A stretch of 64,000 nucleotides of DNA. It comes from CAZIKB01 sp964539665 (GTDB lineage Bacteria; Zhuqueibacterota; Zhuqueibacteria; Oceanimicrobiales; Oceanimicrobiaceae). Each line of letters begins with the position of its first letter. Positions within the stretch are counted from its first letter, which is position 1. The DNA is taken from positions 1 to 64,000 of the forward strand of contig CAZIKB010000012.1 of the NCBI GenBank assembly GCA_964539665.1, written 5' to 3'. Below, piece by piece: positions 1-7,435 of this stretch. The notes beneath the pieces were generated by a model. The model was not told where the DNA came from, searched no databases, and was given only the letters and a program-made list of their open reading frames with translations. Position numbers and translations under genes: made by a program.

Positions 1-208
1 AGCAACGACCAATTTTGCAAATTGACACGGTTACTTTTATTATGAGTCAATGCGTAGTATTTTTAGGCTGTTAATTTTACTTGAAATTGATAATTCAATG
101 TTATAATTTCCAAAGAAGAAATTGTTCTTTCTCAACAAACGCAAAGTACCCTGCCAGTTTACACGCAATTTACATTGGTAAAGATTACTAATAATTATCG
201 CAACACCG

Positions 209-859
209 TTGCCCTCCTGGCATAGCTGGGATTTGCGGGATTTAACCGAGAAGTGGCTGGAAGGTACAGAGGATAATTACGGTGTGATTCTTTTGGCAGA
301 TAACGAGGGTGTGGACGGCTACGATTTACGGTTTCGTTCCTCAGATGACGGATTTGGGGATCAGCCGTATTTGCAAGTTATCTGGACGCAGACTGAGAAG
401 ACCGTCTACTTTTTGAAGGATCATTTGGGCAGCGTACGCGCCACGGTGGATGACATCGGCCAGGTTATCGGTTATGATGACTACGATCCGTGGGATTACA
501 CTCTGGCGGGCAGAAGCATGGCTACGGGTGCGAGTACGATAGATGGCGCTGCCAAAAACAAGTTTACCGGCAAAGAGCTGGATGATGAACAGGTTGATGA
601 CCAGGGCAACGGCCTGGATTGGTATTATTTTGGCGCAAGGTATTATGATCCACAGATTGGACGGTGGATGAGTGTGGACCCAGTTGAACATCCTACTACA
701 TCTCCTTTTGTGTATGCTGCCAATAATCCTTTGATTTTTATTGATCAGGTTGGAGTGGATACAACTGGTGCTCAAACGAATCAGCAAAATAACACTAAAG
801 AAGACCAAGTTAAATTAGTTGGTGAACTTGAAAAGGATAAGAAAGAAATTGAGAAATAA
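209..859 (+). CDS. Rhs/YD-repeat core-domain fragment (5'-truncated remnant)
   Basis: Residues ~1-55 look like the last strands of a DNRLRE-type surface domain (W..WDL.DL...W, NYGVILLA, YLQVIW). They run into an RHS-repeat-associated core: DHLGSVRATVD at ~71-81, then KFTGKELDDE, WYYFGARYYDP and GRWMSVDP. A complete Rhs protein is well over 1000 residues; here only the last repeat and core are left. The frame is open only from base 182, where a stop precedes it, and its only possible start nearby is TTG 209, so this is a 5'-truncated remnant rather than an intact gene. Bases 94-228 hold a short open frame in another register that I do not recognise. The core is visibly GC-richer than the flanks, and composition drops after ~720, where a 35-residue Gln/Asn/Lys/Glu-rich tail replaces the usual variable toxin tip. 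Probably non-functional. Confidence 0.7.
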   Translation: MPSWHSWDLRDLTEKWLEGTEDNYGVILLADNEGVDGYDLRFRSSDDGFGDQPYLQVIWTQTEKTVYFLKDHLGSVRATVDDIGQVIGYDDYDPWDYTLAGRSMATGASTIDGAAKNKFTGKELDDEQVDDQGNGLDWYYFGARYYDPQIGRWMSVDPVEHPTTSPFVYAANNPLIFIDQVGVDTTGAQTNQQNNTKEDQVKLVGELEKDKKEIEK

Positions 860-932
860 AAAAAGATCAAGCTACCCTTACTTTATTCCGCCTTTTGATT
901 CTAATTCTCTTTTTTATTAACCAAAATCTGAC

Positions 933-961
933 TTGTGCATTATCTACACAATCAGTATATT
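933..961 (+). promoter_or_regulatory. Possible sigma-70 promoter for the amino-sugar operon
   Basis: TTGTGC (933-938), a 17-bp spacer and TATATT (956-961). The -10 and spacing match other promoters in this window; the -35 matches only its TTG half. It lies about 50 bp before the kinase start codon. Moderate support. Confidence 0.4.
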
Positions 962-1011
962 GGTCAAATCAATTTTCCCTTTTCATTTTATAGTAAAATT
1001 GGGCAATTCCG

Positions 1012-1968
1012 ATGTACTATCTTGGCATAGATGGGGGCGGCACAAAGACCACCGCAGTCCTTTCAGATGTGAATGGTGAAATCATACGAATGAAAAAGTA
1101 TGGCGCTGGCAACATTTCCGTGCTGGGAAAAGAGAAAATTACGCTTCTACTCCACGATATTCTTAATAGCCTTCTTGAGAATGACGCGGCAGAAAAAGTC
1201 AGATGGGCTACTTTTGCATTTGCCGGCGCAGGCAGGGTAGAGGAGAAGGAAGCGGCGAAAAATATTATCTCTGAATTGGGGATAAAAAACTTCACCATTT
1301 TAACCGATGCTGAATTGCTTTTCTATTCAGTTCACGGCGAAGGACACGGGATACTTATCTCATCTGGAACTGGCAGCATCTGCATTGTAAGGAACAATAA
1401 GAATGAGTTAGAGCAACTTGGAGGATGGGGCTATCTACTCGGTGACGAGGGCAGCGGCTTTGACGTCGGACGAAATGCGATCAGGGCGGCCATCGATATG
1501 GATGATAAGGCCATGCCTTCATCACAGTTGACGCGGAAATTACTCTCATTTTATCAAATTCAGCATCCGAAAGAATTGATTACTAAAGTCTATCAAACCT
1601 CAAATCCCCAGCGGTTCATCGCATCGTGTGCTCAATTAGTTTGTGAGCAAGCTTCACAGGGCGAGTCAACTGCAAAGAAAGTTATACATTCTGCAGCAGA
1701 TGCTCTATTCAGGCTTTGTTTACGCGGAATTGAACGTATGGATACAATGCCACCGTACAAAATTGCGTTGGCTGGTGGTGTCCTTTATGAAAACTCGCCT
1801 GTTGTTAAGGATTTTAAAAAGAAAGTGGAGCTAAAGCAGCTAAATTTCCATTATATAAACCAACAAATAGAACCTGCCGCTGCGGGAGTATTGTATTCTG
1901 TCGGTCATGCAGGCGAGCCCCTTAGCAATGAATTAACTAAGAAAATGCGTAATGTGAGATTTTATTAA
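1012..1968 (+). CDS. BadF/BadG/BcrA-family sugar kinase (GlcNAc/MurNAc kinase-like)
   Basis: An ASKHA-fold ATPase. Phosphate-1 loop GIDGGGTKT is at residues 5-13, the phosphate-2 region is SSGTGSIC near 117-124, and GWGYLLGDEGSG near 138-149 is the signature of the N-acetylglucosamine kinase branch of the BadF family. Length (318 aa) suits a sugar kinase rather than the 2-hydroxyacyl-CoA dehydratase activators, which carry an iron-sulfur cluster Cys pair not seen here. It is the first gene of a tight three-gene run with a sodium:solute symporter (10 bp) and a NamZ-type muramidase. That context suggests cytoplasmic phosphorylation of an imported peptidoglycan amino sugar, as for MurK of Tannerella (family knowledge). 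Substrate is inferred; GlcNAc is the alternative. Confidence 0.85.
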   Translation: MYYLGIDGGGTKTTAVLSDVNGEIIRMKKYGAGNISVLGKEKITLLLHDILNSLLENDAAEKVRWATFAFAGAGRVEEKEAAKNIISELGIKNFTILTDAELLFYSVHGEGHGILISSGTGSICIVRNNKNELEQLGGWGYLLGDEGSGFDVGRNAIRAAIDMDDKAMPSSQLTRKLLSFYQIQHPKELITKVYQTSNPQRFIASCAQLVCEQASQGESTAKKVIHSAADALFRLCLRGIERMDTMPPYKIALAGGVLYENSPVVKDFKKKVELKQLNFHYINQQIEPAAAGVLYSVGHAGEPLSNELTKKMRNVRFY

Positions 1969-1978
1969 AGAAATCTGA

Positions 1979-3505
1979 ATGGGATTCACAAGCATTGATA
2001 TAATCATTGTTATCGTATATTTAGCCGCTTCTACCAGTTTAGGTGCGTGGATTGGTCGCAAGCAAAAGACCCCTTCTGATTATTTCCTGGCAGGCAGGCA
2101 AATTCCCTGGCCAGCGGTAACATTCAGTATCGTAGCGACTGAAACGAGCGTACTCACTTTCATCAGTATTCCTGCCGTCGCCTACCTGAAGGATTTAACC
2201 TTTCTGCAAATCGTCTTTGGATATATTGCTGGTCGGATTCTTGTAGCTTTATTTTTAATACCAGCTTATTTCAGGGGTGAAATGCAGACAGCTTATCATT
2301 TTCTTGGAGAAAGATTTGGCCAGAGAATGCGCAATATCGCTAGTATAACCTTTATGGCAACCAGAGTGTTGGCCGACGGCGTCAGGCTATTTGCCACAGC
2401 GATTCCACTGGCAATTATCATGAAGGGCAGCGGTGTTTTTAGCGGATTATCAGAAGGCCAATTTTATGCTTCGTCCATACTACTAATTGGAATATTAACC
2501 ATCTTTTACACTTATATCGGCGGTATCCGTTCGGTCATCTGGATGGATGTGATTCAGATGACAATTTACATCGGGGGAGCGATTCTCGCGGCTGTTATCA
2601 TTGTAAACCGCCTGCCCGACGGCTTGAGTAGCATTTTAAGTTGGGCATCCTTTGAGGACAAATTTCAATGGTTAAATGTGGGTTCCAACCTTTCACTAAA
2701 AAACTTTATTTCGAATCCTTATACCTTTTTCACAGCTCTAACCGCGGGCGCCATTTTCAGTTTCGCTTCGCACGGAATTGACCAGTTGATTGTGCAGAGG
2801 GTTTTAACCTGCAAGGACAAGATTTCAGGGCAGAAGGCAATTATTGTTAGCGGATTTGCAGTTTTTATACAGTTTTTACTTTTCCTGATAATTGGAATTA
2901 TGCTGTTTGCTTTTTACGAAGGACAAACGCCACAAGAATTGGGATTGACGCGAGCGGATGGCATCTTTCCGAAGTTTATTGTCGAGGAAATGCCCGTTGG
3001 TATAAGCGGTCTCATTGTGGCGGCGCTTTTCGCTGCCGCTATGAGTACACTCTCCAGTAGCCTTTCGAGTCTTTCGAGCGCCGCAGTTCTCGACATTTAT
3101 GTACCTCTTGTAGGTAAGAGCAAATCCGAATCTGAGCTGTTGAGAACATCCAAAATGGTAACTTTGGGCTGGGGTGTAATTTTAGTGTTTGTGTCTCTCT
3201 GTTTTATTGGATTGAAAGGAACCGTCGTTGAGGTTGCACTTGGTATAGCGTCTTATACTTATGGCGGCTTGTTAGGCGTATTCATTCTTGGCCTGTTCTT
3301 CAAAAAATCATCACAACGGGATGCAATCATCGGATTTGTCACGGCGCTTGTTGTTATGACTGTTGTAATCAGAACAGTCCAGATTGCCTGGCCTCTGTAT
3401 ACTGTGGTTGGAAGCATTACAGCGGTATTCGCAGGAATATTATCGGGGAAGATGTTTAAGCAAACTGAAACTAATCCTTTAAACAGATCATCAATTAAAT
3501 TTTAA
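1979..3505 (+). CDS. Sodium:solute symporter family transporter
   Basis: A 508-aa inner-membrane protein with about 13 hydrophobic segments, typical of the SSS (SLC5-like) family. Family marks include DYFLAGRQIPWPAV near residues 34-47, an ETSVLTF stretch at the start of TM2, and an AALFAAAMSTLSSSLSS segment near 346-362 that matches the sodium-binding region of SSS TM8. It couples sodium entry to solute uptake. Lying between a sugar kinase and an exo-muramidase, it most likely imports the released amino sugar (MurNAc or GlcNAc). SSS members also carry sialic acid, proline or glucose, so the substrate is inferred from neighbours only. Starts 10 bp after the kinase and ends 5 bp before the muramidase, so it is clearly co-transcribed. 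Confidence 0.9.
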   Translation: MGFTSIDIIIVIVYLAASTSLGAWIGRKQKTPSDYFLAGRQIPWPAVTFSIVATETSVLTFISIPAVAYLKDLTFLQIVFGYIAGRILVALFLIPAYFRGEMQTAYHFLGERFGQRMRNIASITFMATRVLADGVRLFATAIPLAIIMKGSGVFSGLSEGQFYASSILLIGILTIFYTYIGGIRSVIWMDVIQMTIYIGGAILAAVIIVNRLPDGLSSILSWASFEDKFQWLNVGSNLSLKNFISNPYTFFTALTAGAIFSFASHGIDQLIVQRVLTCKDKISGQKAIIVSGFAVFIQFLLFLIIGIMLFAFYEGQTPQELGLTRADGIFPKFIVEEMPVGISGLIVAALFAAAMSTLSSSLSSLSSAAVLDIYVPLVGKSKSESELLRTSKMVTLGWGVILVFVSLCFIGLKGTVVEVALGIASYTYGGLLGVFILGLFFKKSSQRDAIIGFVTALVVMTVVIRTVQIAWPLYTVVGSITAVFAGILSGKMFKQTETNPLNRSSIKF

Positions 3506-3510
3506 ATTAT

Positions 3511-4758
3511 ATGAAAAAACTACTGATTATTTCGATAGTGTTTGTACTGGCCTGCGCTGATTTTGCATGCAATAATTCGAAACTTATAAATGTCGAAACA
3601 GGATTAGATGTCCTGGTAAGGAATAAATTTGACATTTTGATGAATAAACGGGTAGGAGTAATAACCAACCACACTAGTTTGACTAAAGATGGACGCAATA
3701 TTGTTGATTTGCTGCACGAAGCAAAAAAAGTTAAACTGGCTGCCATATTTGGGCCCGAACATGGTGTGCGTGGAATGGAACCGGGCGGTTTAAGTGTACA
3801 TTCAACGATTGATTCTATTACAGGCGTTTCCGTTTACAGCCTATACGGCAACACGAAGCAACCAACTAAAGAAATGCTTGAGAAAATAGATGTGTTAGTT
3901 TTTGACATTCAGGATATTGGTGCACGATTTTACACATACATTTCCACCATGTCGTTGGCAATGGAGACAGCTGCTCTTTATAAAAAAAAGTTTGTCGTAC
4001 TTGACCGGCCGAATCCTATATCAGGGGATAAAGTTGCGGGCCCCATGCTTCAGGATGGATTTGAGAGCTTTGTTGGCATGTACAAAATGCCCGTACGACA
4101 CGGTTTGACTGTTGGAGAACTTTCTTTGTTATTTAAAGGAGAGGATTGGATAGAAGGTGCAGATTCACTGGAACTTGAGGTTGTAAAAATGACCGGATGG
4201 CAGCGGAAAATATGGTATGATCAATCGAATATTCCGTGGGTAGCTCCATCGCCTTCCATGAAAACGCTTGCCACTGCAACTGTTTACCCTGGAACTTGTT
4301 TTATTGAAGGCACAAACGTTTCCGAGGGGAGAGGAACGGAAAAGCCTTTCGAGAAAATAGGCGCGCCCTGGATAAATGCTCAAGAGCTTGCAAAGCAATT
4401 GAATAGTCTTGGCATGAAGGGCGTCGTATTTGAACCGATAGGATTTACCCCGACCGCCCAGTTGCCGTCCGTACCGCAGCCAAAATTCAAAGATACGGTT
4501 TGCGGGGGCGTCTTTTTGAAAATTACGGAAAGAGAGATTTTTGAACCAGTAAAATCGGGAGTTAGTATTATTGGTACAATAAAAAAGCTCAATCCTGATA
4601 AATTTGCATGGCGCAGAACCATTGACCGGCTTTATGGTTCTGACAGACTCAGGAAAGAGATAGATGAGGGATTACCTCCAGTTGACATTGTCAAAGGCTA
4701 TGAAGAAACGATAATGAAATTCATGTCCATGAGAGGGAAGTATTTGTTGTATAATTAA
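3511..4758 (+). CDS. namZ: NamZ-type exo-beta-N-acetylmuramidase (DUF1343) lipoprotein
   Basis: DUF1343 spans nearly the whole 415-aa protein after a lipoprotein-like signal: hydrophobic residues 4-13 with a possible acylated Cys at 15 (VLAC) or 20. Family marks are VGVITNHTS near 46-54, GPEHGVRG at ~81-88, FDIQDIGARFYTY at ~131-143, RPNP, TVGELSLLF and PSPSMKTL. Characterised members (Bacillus NamZ and a Tannerella homologue) release MurNAc from non-reducing ends of peptidoglycan chains. An envelope location fits substrate from wall turnover or scavenged wall. It is the last gene of the kinase-symporter operon, consistent with hydrolysis, uptake and phosphorylation in sequence. A MurQ etherase is not in view. 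I see no obvious terminator after it. Confidence 0.88.
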   Translation: MKKLLIISIVFVLACADFACNNSKLINVETGLDVLVRNKFDILMNKRVGVITNHTSLTKDGRNIVDLLHEAKKVKLAAIFGPEHGVRGMEPGGLSVHSTIDSITGVSVYSLYGNTKQPTKEMLEKIDVLVFDIQDIGARFYTYISTMSLAMETAALYKKKFVVLDRPNPISGDKVAGPMLQDGFESFVGMYKMPVRHGLTVGELSLLFKGEDWIEGADSLELEVVKMTGWQRKIWYDQSNIPWVAPSPSMKTLATATVYPGTCFIEGTNVSEGRGTEKPFEKIGAPWINAQELAKQLNSLGMKGVVFEPIGFTPTAQLPSVPQPKFKDTVCGGVFLKITEREIFEPVKSGVSIIGTIKKLNPDKFAWRRTIDRLYGSDRLRKEIDEGLPPVDIVKGYEETIMKFMSMRGKYLLYN

Positions 4759-4781
4759 GCACAGGAAATTATAGAAAGTGC

Positions 4782-4810
4782 TTGATTTATTCACCCGATA
4801 TTTTTATAAT
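4782..4810 (+). promoter_or_regulatory. Sigma-70 promoter for the TPR membrane-protein gene
   Basis: TTGATT (4782-4787), a 17-bp spacer and a perfect TATAAT (4805-4810). It lies about 70 bp upstream of the start codon at 4882, which has an AGAAGGAG ribosome-binding site. Confidence 0.6.
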
Positions 4811-4881
4811 AGGACACTCACTTTTTAACATTGATGGATAGAGAATAGTAATCATATTTATAAGAAGGAGAATCATATTAA

Positions 4882-5553
4882 ATGCTTAAACCCAGGAAAA
4901 GAATAACTAAAAGGCAAATTAAAGAAGATAAATTTGTTACCTACTATTTTAAAACGACTGATTTCATACAACAATATTCTCGTCAAATTATTTGGGCCGT
5001 AAGTGGTATTGCAGTAGTTTTTATAGTGTTTTTTATTTACTCTAAAAAACGAGCAGAGAAAGAGCAAAATGCAATTGTTGATTTAACCAAATCAAAAGTA
5101 GAATATTTTAATAACAACTATGAATCTGCTGTTAACATTTTACAAAATTTAGTTGATAGCTACGGTGATACAAAGAGTGGTAAAACAGGTGCTTTTTATT
5201 TAGCAAATGCATATTTTAATTTGGAAAAATATGACGAAGCAGAGAAATATTTTAAAGAATATTTGGATGGGAATAGCGATGATATATTAGAGGCCTCGGC
5301 GATATCAGGTGTAGCTTCTTGTTTGGAAGAGCAAGGCAAGTTTGCTGAAGCTGCTGAGATGTATGAAAAAGCTGCCGACCAATTCAGTGATGGATTTATG
5401 GCGCCTGATAATCTATTCAATTCAGCCAGATGCCTGGTTTTGGCCAAAGACACTGAAGCTGCATCAATTATTTTATATCAAGTTTTAGAAAAATATTCGG
5501 AATCACAAATTAAAAATGATGCTGAAATTTTACTCGCCGAAATAAACCTGTGA
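4882..5553 (+). CDS. Membrane-anchored TPR protein (YfgM/BamD-like)
   Basis: The 223 aa begin with a Lys/Arg-rich cytoplasmic segment, then one membrane helix near residues 34-52 (IIWAVSGIAVVFIVFFIY). A periplasmic part follows with several TPR-type helix pairs, for example GAFYLANAYFNLEKYDEAEKY and ISGVASCLEEQGKFAEAAEMY. The layout resembles YfgM, which assists SecYEG and BamB in proteobacteria, and also short BamD-like proteins; no lipobox is present, which argues against BamD. Function is therefore only a class assignment: a protein-interaction scaffold at the inner membrane. It has its own promoter and SD, and is followed by a strong hairpin before rimP. Confidence 0.7.
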   Translation: MLKPRKRITKRQIKEDKFVTYYFKTTDFIQQYSRQIIWAVSGIAVVFIVFFIYSKKRAEKEQNAIVDLTKSKVEYFNNNYESAVNILQNLVDSYGDTKSGKTGAFYLANAYFNLEKYDEAEKYFKEYLDGNSDDILEASAISGVASCLEEQGKFAEAAEMYEKAADQFSDGFMAPDNLFNSARCLVLAKDTEAASIILYQVLEKYSESQIKNDAEILLAEINL

Positions 5554-5583
5554 GAAGGTTGATCAGTCAGGTTAAAAATTTAC

Positions 5584-5612
5584 TTGCAAAAACTAATTAT
5601 TTTTATTATATT
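5584..5612 (+). promoter_or_regulatory. Predicted promoter of the rimP-nusA-infB operon
   Basis: TTGCAA (5584-5589), a 17-bp spacer and TATATT (5607-5612). The predicted start near 5619 falls at the foot of the hairpin at 5622-5643, so the leader would begin with a terminator-like stem. Confidence 0.5.
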
Positions 5613-5620
5613 CAATACTT

Positions 5621-5649
5621 AAAGTGGGTCAAACGACCCACTTTTTTGT
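5621..5649 (+). terminator. Intrinsic terminator or attenuator immediately upstream of rimP
   Basis: A perfect 9-bp stem AAGTGGGTC / GACCCACTT (5622-5630 with 5635-5643) with an AAAC loop, followed by a T-run. Only ~16 bases separate the T-run from the rimP start codon, with AAAGG (5653-5657) as the ribosome-binding site. It ends the TPR gene transcript and may attenuate the next operon. Confidence 0.8.
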
Positions 5650-5665
5650 TGTAAAGGCCAAATAA

Positions 5666-6118
5666 ATGAGTAAATTATCTGAAAATATGCAAGAATTTTT
5701 GTCACCAATATTGAAAACTGAAAATGCTAATTTGGTTGATATAGAAATAAAAGGAACGACTGGAAACAAAACGATTAAAATATTTGTTGACAACAGTAAC
5801 GGCATCACTTTAGATAAATGCGAAACAATAAGCAGGAAGTTCTCCGATCAATTAGAAATAGCAGATATCATTCCAGGTAAATATAGGCTTGAAGTTTCTT
5901 CCCCGGGTGTGGATCGTCCAATGCGTACTATCCAGGACTTCTATCGCAATATAAACCGTGAAATATTAGTTACTTATGAAAATGGTACCGGCGAAAATAT
6001 ATTTAAAGGTAAAATAATAGATGCGTCAAATGATATCATCCAATTTGAAGTAAAAGATGAAATTAAAAAAATCCATGTTTCCCAAATTATAAAAAGTAAA
6101 ATTAGTTTGCCATGGTAA
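5666..6118 (+). CDS. rimP: Ribosome maturation factor RimP
   Basis: 150 aa with the two RimP domains. The N-terminal alpha/beta half carries the family signature EVSSPGVDRPM (residues ~75-85), and a C-terminal SH3-like beta barrel follows. RimP binds the 30S subunit and is needed for assembly of its 3' major domain. It opens the conserved rimP-nusA-infB operon; nusA begins 31 bp later. The ATG follows AAAGG with good spacing. Length is normal. Confidence 0.95.
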   Translation: MSKLSENMQEFLSPILKTENANLVDIEIKGTTGNKTIKIFVDNSNGITLDKCETISRKFSDQLEIADIIPGKYRLEVSSPGVDRPMRTIQDFYRNINREILVTYENGTGENIFKGKIIDASNDIIQFEVKDEIKKIHVSQIIKSKISLPW

Positions 6119-6149
6119 GATGTAGGCTTAATGGAGGATTGATAACCCA

Positions 6150-7394
6150 ATGAAAAGTGAAATAGTTGAAGCCTTCTCTCAAATTGCAAAAGAAAAAAGC
6201 ATTGAAAAGGAACTTCTTGGAGAGATTTTAGAAAGCACAATCATTTCAATTATTAAGAAGAAATTTGGCACTTCAGATAACTTTGATATATTTGTGAGCA
6301 TGGATAAAGGGGAAATCGAAATTTATCAAAATAAGGTTATTGTTGAGAATGTCGAAGATGAGGTTGCTGAAATAGATTTAGACTCTGCCCGTAAAATAGA
6401 ACCTGATCTTGAGATTGGGGATGATTATATGGAAATTATTGATCCAAAAACTTTTGGGCGAAGATTAATAATTGCTGCAAAGCAGAATCTGAATCAGAAA
6501 ATAAAGGATGCTGAAAAAGAAATAATATTAGAAGAATTTCAAAAAAGAATTGGGGAAATAATTATTGGAGATGTTCGGCAAATTAATCGAGATGAGATTT
6601 ACTTGAATATTGATAAAACCGAAGTCATTTTGTCTAAGCGTGAGCAAATCCAATCGGAACGATATCGCAGAGGAGATCATGTAAGAGCCTTAATCAAGTC
6701 TGTCGACAGAACAAATCGAGGCCTGGAAATAATTGTTTCAAGAGCAGACCCGAATATCCTCATTCGATTATTTGAATTGGAAGTTCCTGAAATATATGAC
6801 GGTATTATTGAAATAAAAAATGTAGCCCGGGAACCAGGTGATAGAACCAAAATCGCTGTAATTTCTAACGACAAGAGAATTGATGCCCTTGGCGCCTGTG
6901 TGGGCATGAAGGGAATTCGCATACAATCCATAAGTAAAGAACTTAACAACGAAAAAATAGATGTAATAAATTGGCACAGCGATGCCGGTATTTTTATTTC
7001 CAGAGCGCTGAGTCCTGCCAAGGTATATAAAGTAATTGTTGATCAGAATAAAAAGAAAGCCATTGCTGTTTTATCAGATGATCAGATTTCTCTGGCTATT
7101 GGCCGTGGTGGGCAGAATCGAAGATTAGCCTCCAAATTGACAAATTATGAAATAGAAATTATTAAAGAATCGGAATATAGAAAAATCATTGAAGACAGAC
7201 TCGGGGACAATCGAGGAACGATGCTAAGCGAAGTTGATGAACTTACACCAAATATGCTGCAGTATTTAACCAAAGCTGGTTTTAATAAAACTCAAGATGT
7301 TGCTAAAGCGGGGATTAAAGGCCTCCAGGAAATTCCAGGCGTAGGAGCGAAGACCGCTAAAAAGATTGTAGATATTATAAACGATTATGAATAA
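6150..7394 (+). CDS. nusA: Transcription termination/antitermination factor NusA
   Basis: 414 aa. In order: the N-terminal RNA polymerase-binding domain (~1-125), an S1 domain (~130-200), then two KH domains, with GACVGMKGIRIQSI near 248-261 and IGRGGQNRRLASKLT near 313-327. A short C-terminal helix-hairpin-helix ends in LQEIPGVGAKTAKKI. It lacks the two long acidic repeats of the E. coli protein, like most non-gammaproteobacterial NusA. It modulates pausing, termination and antitermination. The ylxR and ylxQ genes that often sit between nusA and infB are absent; only 26-41 bp separate the two, depending on the infB start. Confidence 0.96.
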   Translation: MKSEIVEAFSQIAKEKSIEKELLGEILESTIISIIKKKFGTSDNFDIFVSMDKGEIEIYQNKVIVENVEDEVAEIDLDSARKIEPDLEIGDDYMEIIDPKTFGRRLIIAAKQNLNQKIKDAEKEIILEEFQKRIGEIIIGDVRQINRDEIYLNIDKTEVILSKREQIQSERYRRGDHVRALIKSVDRTNRGLEIIVSRADPNILIRLFELEVPEIYDGIIEIKNVAREPGDRTKIAVISNDKRIDALGACVGMKGIRIQSISKELNNEKIDVINWHSDAGIFISRALSPAKVYKVIVDQNKKKAIAVLSDDQISLAIGRGGQNRRLASKLTNYEIEIIKESEYRKIIEDRLGDNRGTMLSEVDELTPNMLQYLTKAGFNKTQDVAKAGIKGLQEIPGVGAKTAKKIVDIINDYE

Positions 7395-7435
7395 TATATA
7401 TAGTAACTTTTGATACACAAATGGAGAATTTAGTT

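Noticed and set aside
341..808. 155-codon open frame antisense to the Rhs fragment
   Set aside because: No family features and no start signals; the Rhs core motifs are unmistakable on the plus strand.
209..859. Active polymorphic-toxin locus at the Rhs fragment
   Set aside because: The tail after the core is ~35 low-complexity residues and no immunity gene follows.
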